Below, piece after piece: positions 8,282 to 16,283 of a stretch of 41,582 bases of DNA. The DNA is from Methylophaga sp. UBA2689 (GTDB lineage Bacteria; Pseudomonadota; Gammaproteobacteria; Nitrosococcales; Methylophagaceae): NCBI GenBank assembly GCA_002354555.1, contig DELT01000008.1, positions 1 through 41,582 on the forward strand. Direction: 5' to 3'. How positions within the stretch are numbered: the first letter of the stretch is position 1; every line of letters starts with the position of its first letter. The position numbers and the translations under genes were made by a program. Under the pieces are notes generated by a model. The model saw nothing but the letters and a program-made list of their open reading frames with translations, did no database searches and was not told the origin of the DNA.

Positions 8282-8413
8282 TGGGAGTAATTTATTTGGT
8301 TTAATGAAAACTGCTCACTTAAAACAGCGTTTTGGAGTATCTTGGACTGAAAATGCCTATTATTTTGCCTCATGCTGTTGTAAATGATATGTGCTTTCCG
8401 AAGGAGGATCATT

Positions 8414-8956
8414 ATGACAAAAAGTGTTTTTTTATCTATACAACAACTCAAACTAACCTCTACTCTAGCATTGAGCTTAATGCTGATGGCCTGTGCACCA
8501 GAGCCAGAAGTAAAAGACGTTCAGGCAACTGAAGCAGAAATCGAATACTTGTTTGACCGTTGGAATAACGCTTTGCAAACCGGCGATGCAGCCGCGGTAG
8601 CAGCATATTATGCAAATGATGCAGTTCTGTTACCAACGGTTTCCAATCAAGTCCGAACTGACCATGAAGGCATACGCGACTATTTTGGATATTTTCTTGC
8701 CCTGCAGCCCAATGGACGAATCGATGAAAGCAACATTACCATTAACGGCAATATTGCAATAGATGCCGGCATCTATACATTCAGTTTGACAAAAGATGGG
8801 CAGGAACAGGAAGTTCAGGCGCGTTACAGCTTTGTGTATGAACGTCAGAATGATGGTGAATGGTTAATCATCAATCACCATTCATCAGCCATGCCAGAAG
8901 AAATAGTTGATGAACCTGAGCTAATGAAAAATATTCTGATTAAAGAACAAGGCTAA
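8414..8956 (+). CDS. Lipoprotein with SnoaL/DUF4440-like domain
   Basis: A 180-aa protein with a lipoprotein signal peptide: hydrophobic residues 14-23, then LMAC with the lipidation Cys at 27. The mature part (about 37-165) is a SnoaL/NTF2-like cone domain (EIEYLFDRWNNALQTGDAAA, then YYANDAVLLPT), the type annotated as SgcJ/EcaC or CaMKII-association-like, ending with DGEWLIINHHSSAMPE. Such periplasmic domains are usually ligand-binding, and the ligand is unknown. A near-perfect AAGGAGG (8401-8407) six bases before the ATG at 8414 fixes the start and makes the longer upstream frame (ATG 8384) unlikely. DUF3096 follows on the same strand. Confidence 0.85.
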   Translation: MTKSVFLSIQQLKLTSTLALSLMLMACAPEPEVKDVQATEAEIEYLFDRWNNALQTGDAAAVAAYYANDAVLLPTVSNQVRTDHEGIRDYFGYFLALQPNGRIDESNITINGNIAIDAGIYTFSLTKDGQEQEVQARYSFVYERQNDGEWLIINHHSSAMPEEIVDEPELMKNILIKEQG

Positions 8957-9040
8957 TTCTGTATTATCATTGATGCTCAAGTCTTCAGACATGCTTTTTG
9001 AGCACCATAATAAAATTAATCACAACAGCGAGGGAAAAAG

Positions 9041-9190
9041 ATGACTATTGCACTGACTCCACTGATTTCTTTGATAGCCGGTATTCTGATTTTGGTTGTA
9101 CCAAGATTACTGAACTATATCGTGGCAATTTATCTGATTATTATCGGTTTGGTAGGTATCTTTGGCGGCAATCTGAATATTACGCCTTAA
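9041..9190 (+). CDS. DUF3096 small membrane protein (49 aa)
   Basis: A 49-residue ORF, too short for many gene callers. It starts MTIALTPLISLIAGILIL and continues VVPRLLNYIVAIYLIIIG to FGGNLNITP. Two hydrophobic hairpin segments around a Pro-Arg-Leu-Leu-Asn turn are the signature of the DUF3096 family. A GAGGG ribosome site lies about 6 bases upstream of the ATG. A good terminator follows at 9213-9247. Function is not known for the family. It lies 84 bases after the SnoaL lipoprotein, so they may be co-transcribed, though a separate promoter is possible. The out-of-frame longer ORF across this region is rejected. Confidence 0.82.
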   Translation: MTIALTPLISLIAGILILVVPRLLNYIVAIYLIIIGLVGIFGGNLNITP

Positions 9191-9212
9191 ACTTAAAAGT
9201 TACGTTTCAATG

Positions 9213-9247
9213 GCGACGGGAGTTGTAATAAACTTTCGTCGTTTTTT
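9213..9247 (+). terminator. Rho-independent terminator after DUF3096
   Basis: CGACG-GG-AGTT (9214-9224) pairs with AACT-TT-CGTCG (9231-9241), an 11-pair stem with two G-U pairs and a 6-base loop, followed by six T (9242-9247). Confidence 0.8.
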
Positions 9248-9332
9248 GATTTTGTTGTGATGTTCATAGCGTTATTGCATCTATCGCGTGATAACTCATA
9301 TCACTGCAATGACAACTTCATGCTTTAATTTT

Positions 9333-9884
9333 TTACTCTTTTCCACTCACTTCTTTCAATGAAATTTTCCGGCTGTTAGCCAGTTCCACCAGCTGTTCGA
9401 GCGGGTCGGCCAGCGCTTTTATTCCTTGTGCAATTTCGTCTTCTTGATATCCCAGCTGGTGCATCAGTTTGATCTGATTTTGCAGCAGCTTCTGCATTGC
9501 AGCGACTTCTTTCAGCTGATGCATTTGTTTATCGTGACGATTTTGTTCAGTGATACGCTGTTTAGTCAGTCGGTTTTGATAGGAAATATCTTTCCACAAA
9601 TCACGCAATTGCTGAATGATTTTATCCACTCCCAGTAGATTAAAATCTCCTGGCGAATGCACTTCGATGGATTTGATAATAAGACGGTGGGATTCACTCA
9701 CCGAGGATAATGAACCATAAAACGCATTTTTAAGATTACGGCTTTGGCCCTTATTTTTTATCTTTTCCAGAACATAAAGACGGTTATAGAGGATATTCAG
9801 CTGGTGAAAGAAACGGTAAAAATCCTCTACCGTCCAGTCTTCGCTGGCGCTAAATCCAATTGGACTAATAATGCTCTCTGACAA
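9333..9884 (-). CDS. Unrecognised alpha-helical / coiled-coil protein
   Basis: A 183-aa protein I cannot assign to a family with confidence. No signal peptide or membrane segment is visible. The N-terminal third (WTVEDFYRFFHQLNILYNRL, residues 18-37) looks like a helical domain. A central SIEVHSPGDFNLLGVDKI (about 72-89) may be a short beta element with a turn. The region about 95-150 is rich in Gln, His, Lys and Leu (LTKQRITEQNRHDKQMHQLK) and probably forms a coiled coil; the tail is acidic/helical. The spacing of Ser-Pro-Gly after an Ile/Val-rich strand resembles small N-terminal domains seen in some signalling or conflict proteins, but this is only an impression. It follows the small membrane protein gene by 49 bases and is probably in one operon with it. 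Confidence 0.7.
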   Translation of the reverse strand: MSESIISPIGFSASEDWTVEDFYRFFHQLNILYNRLYVLEKIKNKGQSRNLKNAFYGSLSSVSESHRLIIKSIEVHSPGDFNLLGVDKIIQQLRDLWKDISYQNRLTKQRITEQNRHDKQMHQLKEVAAMQKLLQNQIKLMHQLGYQEDEIAQGIKALADPLEQLVELANSRKISLKEVSGKE

Positions 9885-9933
9885 TCGCGGCCTCCTTGTT
9901 CGATTAATATCATCCAGTGATTAATCAGGCAAA

Positions 9934-10257
9934 TCAATCCTCTTTGCGGCTGATAATCTCACCTTCAATGATATGAGTCTCATGACGAGATTGTCGAGAA
10001 GATCGTTGCGAAAACTGTTGATGCTGGCTGCCTGCTTGTTGAGCTTTACGCATTTGTTTACGGGCCCGGTACAACATCAAAGGAATCAGGATCCAGCTTA
10101 GTAAAACTACCACTACCAGAATCGCCAGGCTGAGCATCATCACCAGGCCCAGTAAAATCCAGGCGAAAATACGTTGCAGTAAACCGGCAGACTGAACTTG
10201 TCGGAATTGTTGTTGCCAGTTTTGAGCTTGCTGACGAAAAGCATCTGATCGAAACAT
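9934..10257 (-). CDS. Small membrane protein of unknown function
   Basis: A 107-aa protein starting MFRSDAFRQQAQNWQQQFRQ: a Gln-rich amphipathic N-terminus, then one or two membrane helices (about 25-63, LLQRIFAWILLGLVMMLSLA and onward to the Ile/Leu/Pro-rich stretch), then a basic, Gln/Ser/Arg-rich cytoplasmic tail ending IIEGEIISRKED. I prefer the ATG at 10257, preceded by AGAGG, to the in-frame GTG at 10278, which has no ribosome site. The C-terminal pattern, an acidic-aliphatic EGE segment after a disordered basic linker, is common in small envelope proteins of this class. No family recognised. The helical protein gene follows on the same strand. Confidence 0.68.
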   Translation of the reverse strand: MFRSDAFRQQAQNWQQQFRQVQSAGLLQRIFAWILLGLVMMLSLAILVVVVLLSWILIPLMLYRARKQMRKAQQAGSQHQQFSQRSSRQSRHETHIIEGEIISRKED

Positions 10258-10328
10258 AAAACCTCTTTTTTCAAGCACTTTGAGTGAAATTAGCTTTGGA
10301 AATACATAGTTCTGAGATAGCCTGCGGT

Positions 10329-10721
10329 TTATGGATTGAGAAAGTCGCCGGAGGTGATAAGTTTCTTTCCCGATATAGGGTGATTATAAAGATAAACCCA
10401 GGCTGGCAGCTTATTTCCATTACTCAAACAAATCATTTGCTGCTGCCGCACATATTCGTGAGGCTCTACAAAACTTGAAGAACATTCTTCATAATCATCA
10501 AGCTCGGCAAGTAGCAATTGTGGGTGGTGGATACGGTACACCTCACCGACAACCTGCTGTTGTGGATCATCTGTCAATATCACTCCTGGATAATAAGAAA
10601 TTTGATACATCACAGCCTGTACCATTCCGGTATCGATATAATCACAGAAGCGCTGCAACAAATCATGGCGTTCAGTGTTTTTACGTAAGGTACCGTATAC
10701 AAAAAGATAATCTTCAGTCAT
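10329..10721 (-). CDS. Gamma-glutamylcyclotransferase-like (AIG2/YtfP type) protein
   Basis: A 130-aa member of the GGCT-like fold family. The substrate-binding FVYGTLRKN motif is at residues 7-15 and the catalytic Glu lies in ELDDYEE (about 76-82). PGVILTDDP and VVGEVYRI are conserved strands of the fold. Enzymes of this fold cyclise gamma-glutamyl amines or peptides to 5-oxoproline; YtfP-type members have unproven substrates. It is divergent from gluQ across 67 bases, and lies 71 bases before the small membrane protein gene on the same strand. Confidence 0.85.
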   Translation of the reverse strand: MTEDYLFVYGTLRKNTERHDLLQRFCDYIDTGMVQAVMYQISYYPGVILTDDPQQQVVGEVYRIHHPQLLLAELDDYEECSSSFVEPHEYVRQQQMICLSNGNKLPAWVYLYNHPISGKKLITSGDFLNP

Positions 10722-10788
10722 AAATTCGGGCTATAAAATATCAACAGATACTAATTACAATCTACGTGGTGGATTATCTCAACTAAAC

Positions 10789-11727
10789 ATGAATTCAGTC
10801 TTAACATCTCCACACTATATTGGACGCTTTGCACCGTCCCCCACAGGTCCACTACATTTTGGCTCTTTGGTCGCTGCAACAGCCAGTTATCTTGATGCTC
10901 GGGCCCATAATGGTAGTTGGCTGGTGCGAATGGAAGACCTTGATAAACCCCGTGAAGTTGCAGGTGCAGCCCAGGATATTATTGATACCCTTATAAGCTT
11001 CGGTTTTCAATGGGATGCCGAAATAATTTATCAAAGCCAGCGTGATGATATCTATCTTCAGGCACTTGAACAATTAACCTCACAACACTTGGCCTACCCC
11101 TGCAGTTGCAGCCGTAAAGACATCAACTCCGCGGCCCGAATGGGGATTGACGGCCCCGTTTATCCTGGATTCTGTCGTGATGGTTTACCGGAAGGGAAAC
11201 AGCCACGTTCCTGGCGGTTGCAAGTAAATAATGACAGCATTGAATTTGAAGATCGGGTTCAAGGCAAACAATCCCAAATATTAGATCAGCAGGTTGGTGA
11301 CTTTGTCCTGAAACGGGCTGACGGTTTTTTTGCTTATCAAATGGCAGTGGTGGCTGATGATGCGCTGCAGGGAGTTACACATATTGTCCGTGGTGCAGAT
11401 TTACTCGATTCAACACCGAGACAGATTTATCTGCAACAGCAGCTTGGGGTTAACTCCTCGAAATATGCCCATATTCCGGTGGCCACCAATCTTCATGGTG
11501 AAAAACTCAGTAAGCAAACTCGAGCACAACCAGTAAAGCATAGAGACAGCGGTGCTGTGTTATGTCGTGTGTTGAGTTTTCTGGGAATGCAACCACCAGC
11601 AGATTTGGCGAATGTCCCGCTTGATGCGTTATGGGAATGGGCCATTCAGCATTGGCAGATACAATCCGTTCCACGGATGCGTCGTCAGGTTACATTGATA
11701 CCAGAAAAAATTGAGGAGGATATCTAG
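10789..11727 (+). CDS. gluQ: Glutamyl-Q tRNA(Asp) synthetase
   Basis: A 312-aa paralogue of the glutamyl-tRNA synthetase catalytic core that transfers glutamate to queuosine at position 34 of tRNA(Asp). It begins with the class I motif region IGRFAPSPTGPLHFGS (HIGH-like HFGS at 23-26) and has a KMSKS-like EKLSKQT near residue 240. The zinc-site pattern of this family is intact: Cys105, Cys107, Tyr125 and Cys129. The anticodon-binding domain of true GluRS is missing, as expected at this length. In E. coli it follows dksA; here that gene is absent, and gluQ is divergent from the cyclotransferase-like gene. The ribosome site is weak. Confidence 0.93.
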   Translation: MNSVLTSPHYIGRFAPSPTGPLHFGSLVAATASYLDARAHNGSWLVRMEDLDKPREVAGAAQDIIDTLISFGFQWDAEIIYQSQRDDIYLQALEQLTSQHLAYPCSCSRKDINSAARMGIDGPVYPGFCRDGLPEGKQPRSWRLQVNNDSIEFEDRVQGKQSQILDQQVGDFVLKRADGFFAYQMAVVADDALQGVTHIVRGADLLDSTPRQIYLQQQLGVNSSKYAHIPVATNLHGEKLSKQTRAQPVKHRDSGAVLCRVLSFLGMQPPADLANVPLDALWEWAIQHWQIQSVPRMRRQVTLIPEKIEEDI

Positions 11728-11778
11728 CCGATCATTGGCTCATCAAGAACGCTTGAATATTCCTTTGCAATCAATGAA

Positions 11779-12183
11779 TCAGTCGAGCTGCGGCTCGGGC
11801 AATAACGGCGAACTATTTTCCATAGATGTGAGATAACTATGCCATATCTGATGCGTTCGTAGTTTTGTCATACGAATAGAACAGCTTAATCCCATAATGC
11901 TGCGGATGGTTCCATCTCGCCAGATATTATAGATTGAACCGCATTGTTCCTGTCGATAGCTGAGCCAACTTTGCTGGGCCTTTTCAATCGATTCCACAAT
12001 CAGTTTATCATCAGTATAACGCGCTCTGGATTCTGCAAGATAATGCTGCATTTCAACCTCTTGCTGCTCTAATTGCTCAGACATGCAGGCACCTATCTCA
12101 TAGGTTGTGTTGGCATTTTTGCAGTCTTCTGCAGCTATTACAGGAGCTGAAATACACAACAAAAACACTCCAATGATTCTCAT
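11779..12183 (-). CDS. LprI-like (DUF1311) secreted protein
   Basis: A 134-aa exported protein with a signal peptide ending VIAA (about residue 18). The mature part has the DUF1311 pattern: an early Cys pair (DCKNANTTYEIGACMSEQLE), a long helix, AQQSWLSYRQEQCGSI, and a final Cys in LSCSIRMTKLRT. Mycobacterial LprI inhibits lysozyme, and proteins of this family are often labelled lysozyme-inhibitor LprI-like, though most are untested. I chose the ATG at 12183, with AGGAG 5 bases before it, over the adjoining GTG at 12186. It lies 54 bases after the diguanylate cyclase gene on the same strand. Confidence 0.83.
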   Translation of the reverse strand: MRIIGVFLLCISAPVIAAEDCKNANTTYEIGACMSEQLEQQEVEMQHYLAESRARYTDDKLIVESIEKAQQSWLSYRQEQCGSIYNIWRDGTIRSIMGLSCSIRMTKLRTHQIWHSYLTSMENSSPLLPEPQLD

Positions 12184-12237
12184 CACGACTCCTGGATGAT
12201 TAGACGCTTCAATGCAAATCGATCAGGCAATAAAGAT

Positions 12238-13797
12238 TTATATCTCTTCAACAACACAGACATTACGACCCTGTTTTTTGGCTTTAAACATAGCAACATC
12301 AGCACGTTTAAATACTTTTTCGGTATTATCTCCCTGGTGAAAAGTAGCTACGCCGGCAGAAACGGTTATTGGTACAGGTTTCCCGTCATAGAGAAAACGG
12401 GTATTGTTGATCTCTTCGCGGATTTTATTGGCCAGCACCGTAGTTTCAGCTAACGCGGTCGCAGGAAATATCCCGACAAACTCCTCCCCGCCAAAACGGG
12501 CAACAAAGTCAATTTCACGGGTAGAAGTCGATAAAATCTCGGCAATACGAATTAATATCTTATCGCCTGCCAGATGACCGAGGTTGTCATTTATCTGTTT
12601 GAAGTTATCAATGTCCCAGACCACCAGGCTTAGCGGATGTTTGTAACGCTGCCAGCGAATATATTCTGTTTCCAAAGCATCCATCAGTGCCTGACGATTA
12701 CCGATCCCAGTCAATGTATCCTTACGTACCATTTCATGGGCTTTGCGGATACCGTCCTGCAAGGATTTGGTTTCAGATTCCAATTCCTGTAACCGATCTG
12801 TCAGCTTTTTGATTTCTAACTGCGATTGATAATAGCGGCTCTGATCAGCATTACGATATTCTTCTACCGCTCCGCTCAGTGCAGTCAAACGTTCACGAAT
12901 AATCGACTTCAACTCACGTGGTTCACTTGCAACGTCAATTTGTTTGTAAATATCATCCAGACCTGCATCGACCTTTTGACCAATTTTCTGCCGTTTATTA
13001 AAGGCTTCTTCATCATCTTTCACTGTCACTCGAAGCAAGTCATCAAGTTCGTTAATGCGTTCACTTAACGTGGCAAGAAAAGCTCGATATTCAAGCTGTT
13101 GAAGCTGTGCCTGCGCTCCTAGCGAGTTAATCAGAGCGGTCAGTGCATCAATAATTTGCGGTAAATTCTTTTTATCGGGCTGGGATTGCAATTGTGCATG
13201 GATCTCGCGAAGTTGTTCGTTGAACATCTCCGGAAGCTGCAAATTATCAATCATGCTGCATAGCAACTGAGTTACTTCAATAGTACGTTTCTTAAACCCG
13301 ATTTTTTGCAACAACCCTGAACGGTTTTTTTCGGGGCCTGGTGAAGCAGGTGCATTGACGTTAATCGTTTCCAGTAAAGTGACAAAATCCGGTAATAATT
13401 CACGGGTTTTCTGGTTGGTAGCACCTGTCAGCTGGATCAGCAGATTATCAACAGCTGGTTTCGACTCTGCTGGAATGGTTAAAGATAACAGCAGATGCCG
13501 TAATAATTCTGAAGCGTCGGAACTCTGCGGACTTTCATCCATTTGGTTAATAAATTGCTGTATTTTTTCGAGGATGTCGCTGATCCGTCCAACGTCTTTA
13601 TTACTACGTAATTCCTTTCGCAGTGAATGTAACTGTTTATCAAGGGCGGGATTAATACCTTCGGAGACCAGGGCGAGCCGGCCAAGACTGCGTTCCAGAA
13701 GTTGAGTATAGGTTGTTTGCTTTTCTTCACTTGCAAGCAGCTCGAGATACTTATGCTTCCATTGCTCGAGTTTACTTTCCAGATCTTCTGCCGTCAT
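12238..13797 (-). CDS. Cytoplasmic GGDEF diguanylate cyclase with long helical N-terminus
   Basis: A 519-aa protein that should make c-di-GMP from two GTP. The C-terminal domain (about 355-515) starts DTLTGIGNRQAL and carries an intact GGEEF at about 436-440 with a product-inhibition RxxD (REID) exactly five residues before it. The N-terminal 340 residues contain no membrane segment or known sensor; they are helical, with likely coiled coil at about 320-355 leading into the catalytic domain. I prefer the ATG at 13797 (AAGG upstream) to the TTG at 13821. Its upstream gap (13798-13993) has no other gene, and the LprI-like gene follows it. The signal sensed is unknown. Confidence 0.88.
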   Translation of the reverse strand: MTAEDLESKLEQWKHKYLELLASEEKQTTYTQLLERSLGRLALVSEGINPALDKQLHSLRKELRSNKDVGRISDILEKIQQFINQMDESPQSSDASELLRHLLLSLTIPAESKPAVDNLLIQLTGATNQKTRELLPDFVTLLETINVNAPASPGPEKNRSGLLQKIGFKKRTIEVTQLLCSMIDNLQLPEMFNEQLREIHAQLQSQPDKKNLPQIIDALTALINSLGAQAQLQQLEYRAFLATLSERINELDDLLRVTVKDDEEAFNKRQKIGQKVDAGLDDIYKQIDVASEPRELKSIIRERLTALSGAVEEYRNADQSRYYQSQLEIKKLTDRLQELESETKSLQDGIRKAHEMVRKDTLTGIGNRQALMDALETEYIRWQRYKHPLSLVVWDIDNFKQINDNLGHLAGDKILIRIAEILSTSTREIDFVARFGGEEFVGIFPATALAETTVLANKIREEINNTRFLYDGKPVPITVSAGVATFHQGDNTEKVFKRADVAMFKAKKQGRNVCVVEEI

Positions 13798-13993
13798 TGG
13801 TCCAACCTTTGTTGTAGGCAACGTAGGATTTATTCCTTTTCCGGAATCTTACATCAGCTTTGCATGGATCTGAACTCATAATTTTCCGCAATGTGATGCA
13901 GCCCATGAACGCTTTAATAAGTTTGCCTGCACCAAAACAGCATCAAGCTGAGAAACATGACTTCACCGACAAACGTTAATAACGACTAATCAA

Positions 13994-16213
13994 CTAGGGC
14001 TGGTTGATATTTTTAACCCGCTGCAGCCTTAATGCATTTAACACAACAGAAATAGAACTGAACGCCATTGCTGCACCAGCCAGCCAGGGAGCCAACAAAC
14101 CTGCTGCGGCAATTGGAATGCCCAGAGAGTTGTAGCCAAATGCCCAAAACAGGTTTTGTCGAATATTACGCACGGTCAGGTGACTTAACTGAATGGCGGT
14201 AGCAACGGTATTAAGATCAGCCCGCATTAACGCGATATCAGCTGTTTCAATTGCCACATCGGTGCCGCTTCCCATTGCAATACCAACATCTGCTTCCGCC
14301 AGTGCCGGGGCATCATTGATACCATCCCCCACCATTGCCACGACTTGTCCCTGCTGACGCAATTCACGGATTTTATCGGCTTTATGTTCCGGCAAGACTT
14401 CTGCAATTACCTTATCAATACCCAGCTCAAGCGCAATGGCATCTGCTGTAAGTTGATTATCCCCTGTCAGCATAATGACCTGTAAGCCGCGTTTTTTTAA
14501 CGCATTAATAGCTGATTTGGCGGTATCACGAATCGTATCAGCCACAGCCAGCAAACCGATTACCCGCTGATCTACTGCAATCAACATGGCGGTTTTTCCC
14601 TGTTTTTCCAGTTGTTGTTGCTGAGTTTGCCAATCTCCCATATCGATATCGTGATCCAGCATCAGCTTTTTGGTTCCCAAACGAATCTGGGAGGTTTTGC
14701 CGTTCACCTCAGCATTACCCATCACACCATGGCCACTAAGGGCAGTAAAATTCTCAACCAGCACCTTCAGTGTATTTTGGGGTTTTAACCCGTCAACAAT
14801 AGCCTGGGCCAGCGGATGTTCTGATTTGCTTTCAATGGCGATGACGATGCCAGCGATAACCGATTTTTCATAATCTTCTGCCAGCAAAAAATCGGTTAAT
14901 GCCGGTTTGCCTTGGGTCAACGTACCCGTTTTATCAAACACAATCGCTGTCAATGATTGGGTTAATTCCAGTGTATCGGCCTGTTTGAACAAAATACCAG
15001 CCTCTGCCGCACGTCCTGACCCCGCCATAATCGAGGTAGGTGTGGCCAGTCCCAGAGCACAAGGACAGGCGATGACCAGCACGGCCACCATGGTTTCCAG
15101 AGATCTGCCAATATCACCGGGGGTAAACCATAACCACCAGAGCAAAAACGTAATCAGGGCTATCACCACAACCACCGGGACAAATACACCCGATACCTTA
15201 TCAGCCAGACGCTGAATGGGGGCCTTGGAGCCCTGTGCCTGTTCAACTACACGGACAATCCGGGCCAGTGCCGCCTCTTCACCCAGATGAGTAGCTCGAA
15301 CTCGTAAAAAACCATTTTTGTTAAAGGTGGCACCAACCACTTTGTCATTGACGCTTTTTTCCACCGGCATGCTTTCACCGGTCAACATGGATTCATCTAC
15401 AGCCGATTGACCTTCGACTATCACGCCATCAACGGGGACCTGTTGACCGGGTTTAATCTGCACGATATCGCCCTGCTGCAACTCTTTTACCGAAACCAAT
15501 TGGGTCTGACCATTTGCTGATTCGCGTAATGCCTGTTGAGGCTGCAGTTTTAATAGTTTTCGAATAGCTTCGGAAGTGTGGCCTTTGGCTCTTGCTTCAA
15601 ACCATTTGCCTAATAATATTAATGTGATCAATACCGCACTGGTTTCAAAATACAGACCATCATGTGCTGCCATCGCACCAAATTTGAAGGTAAGCCATAC
15701 ACTGTAAAAATAGGCAGCTGATGTGCCTAACGCCACCAACACATCCATATTGGCACTGAGATTTTTTAAGGCGTAATAACTACCACGATAAAACTGCCAA
15801 CCAATAATAAACTGCACTGGCGTGGCTAAAGCCATTTGTACCCAGGCATTCATCAACACTGCGGGAATCGGCAGTTCACGGGTCCAACTGAAATGACCGA
15901 TCATGCTGTATAGCAGCGGCAGAGATAAAATTGCTGCGGCGATAAATTTATATAACTGGATTCTCTGCAAATCCTGACGATTTTCTTCCTGATGTTCAAT
16001 ATCAATTAATTGCGCCTGATAACCCGCTTGTTCAATGGCTTTTATCAAAACAGCTGCTTCAAGGTGTTCGCCACGTATTGTGGCTTTTTCATTGGCATAA
16101 TTCACCTGCGCCGACTTCACCGAAGGCGTTTTTTTCAGCGCTTTTTCAATAGTGATCGCACAAGCAGCACATCGCATGCCGCTGAGTTGCAATTGCACAA
16201 TTTGCTGAGCCAT
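13994..16213 (-). CDS. copA: Copper-exporting P1B-type ATPase
   Basis: A 739-aa ATP-driven Cu(I) exporter of the inner membrane. One N-terminal heavy-metal domain has GMRCAAC (Cys15, Cys18). The membrane metal site CPC is at 383-385. Other core motifs are TGES (278-281), DKTGTLT with the phosphorylated Asp at 427, SEHPLAQ in the nucleotide domain, and GDGINDAP before the last helices. YNSLGIP and [15 protein letters not shown] in the last two helices match Cu(I)-type (P1B-1) pumps. AGGA lies six bases before the ATG. No CueR/CsoR gene or classic CueR operator was seen nearby. It begins 70 bases after the permease stop on the same strand. Confidence 0.95.
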   Translation of the reverse strand: MAQQIVQLQLSGMRCAACAITIEKALKKTPSVKSAQVNYANEKATIRGEHLEAAVLIKAIEQAGYQAQLIDIEHQEENRQDLQRIQLYKFIAAAILSLPLLYSMIGHFSWTRELPIPAVLMNAWVQMALATPVQFIIGWQFYRGSYYALKNLSANMDVLVALGTSAAYFYSVWLTFKFGAMAAHDGLYFETSAVLITLILLGKWFEARAKGHTSEAIRKLLKLQPQQALRESANGQTQLVSVKELQQGDIVQIKPGQQVPVDGVIVEGQSAVDESMLTGESMPVEKSVNDKVVGATFNKNGFLRVRATHLGEEAALARIVRVVEQAQGSKAPIQRLADKVSGVFVPVVVVIALITFLLWWLWFTPGDIGRSLETMVAVLVIACPCALGLATPTSIMAGSGRAAEAGILFKQADTLELTQSLTAIVFDKTGTLTQGKPALTDFLLAEDYEKSVIAGIVIAIESKSEHPLAQAIVDGLKPQNTLKVLVENFTALSGHGVMGNAEVNGKTSQIRLGTKKLMLDHDIDMGDWQTQQQQLEKQGKTAMLIAVDQRVIGLLAVADTIRDTAKSAINALKKRGLQVIMLTGDNQLTADAIALELGIDKVIAEVLPEHKADKIRELRQQGQVVAMVGDGINDAPALAEADVGIAMGSGTDVAIETADIALMRADLNTVATAIQLSHLTVRNIRQNLFWAFGYNSLGIPIAAAGLLAPWLAGAAMAFSSISVVLNALRLQRVKNINQP

Positions 16214-16283
16214 TTTATGTCCTGTTGCTTAAAATGAGTGGAGAGATCAAATAGAGATTGAGGTGATGCCTCTTAAAACAAGT

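Noticed and set aside
8332..8532. ORF overlapping the start of the SnoaL lipoprotein
   Set aside because: Out of frame with the lipobox protein, which has a strong ribosome site and clear domain.
8998..9228. 76-codon ORF across the DUF3096 gene
   Set aside because: Composition is not protein-like; the overlapping 49-residue frame has the ribosome site, helices and family motif.
13989..14008. ATCAAC/GTTGAT hairpin at the end of copA as terminator
   Set aside because: Only six pairs and no T tract on the coding strand.
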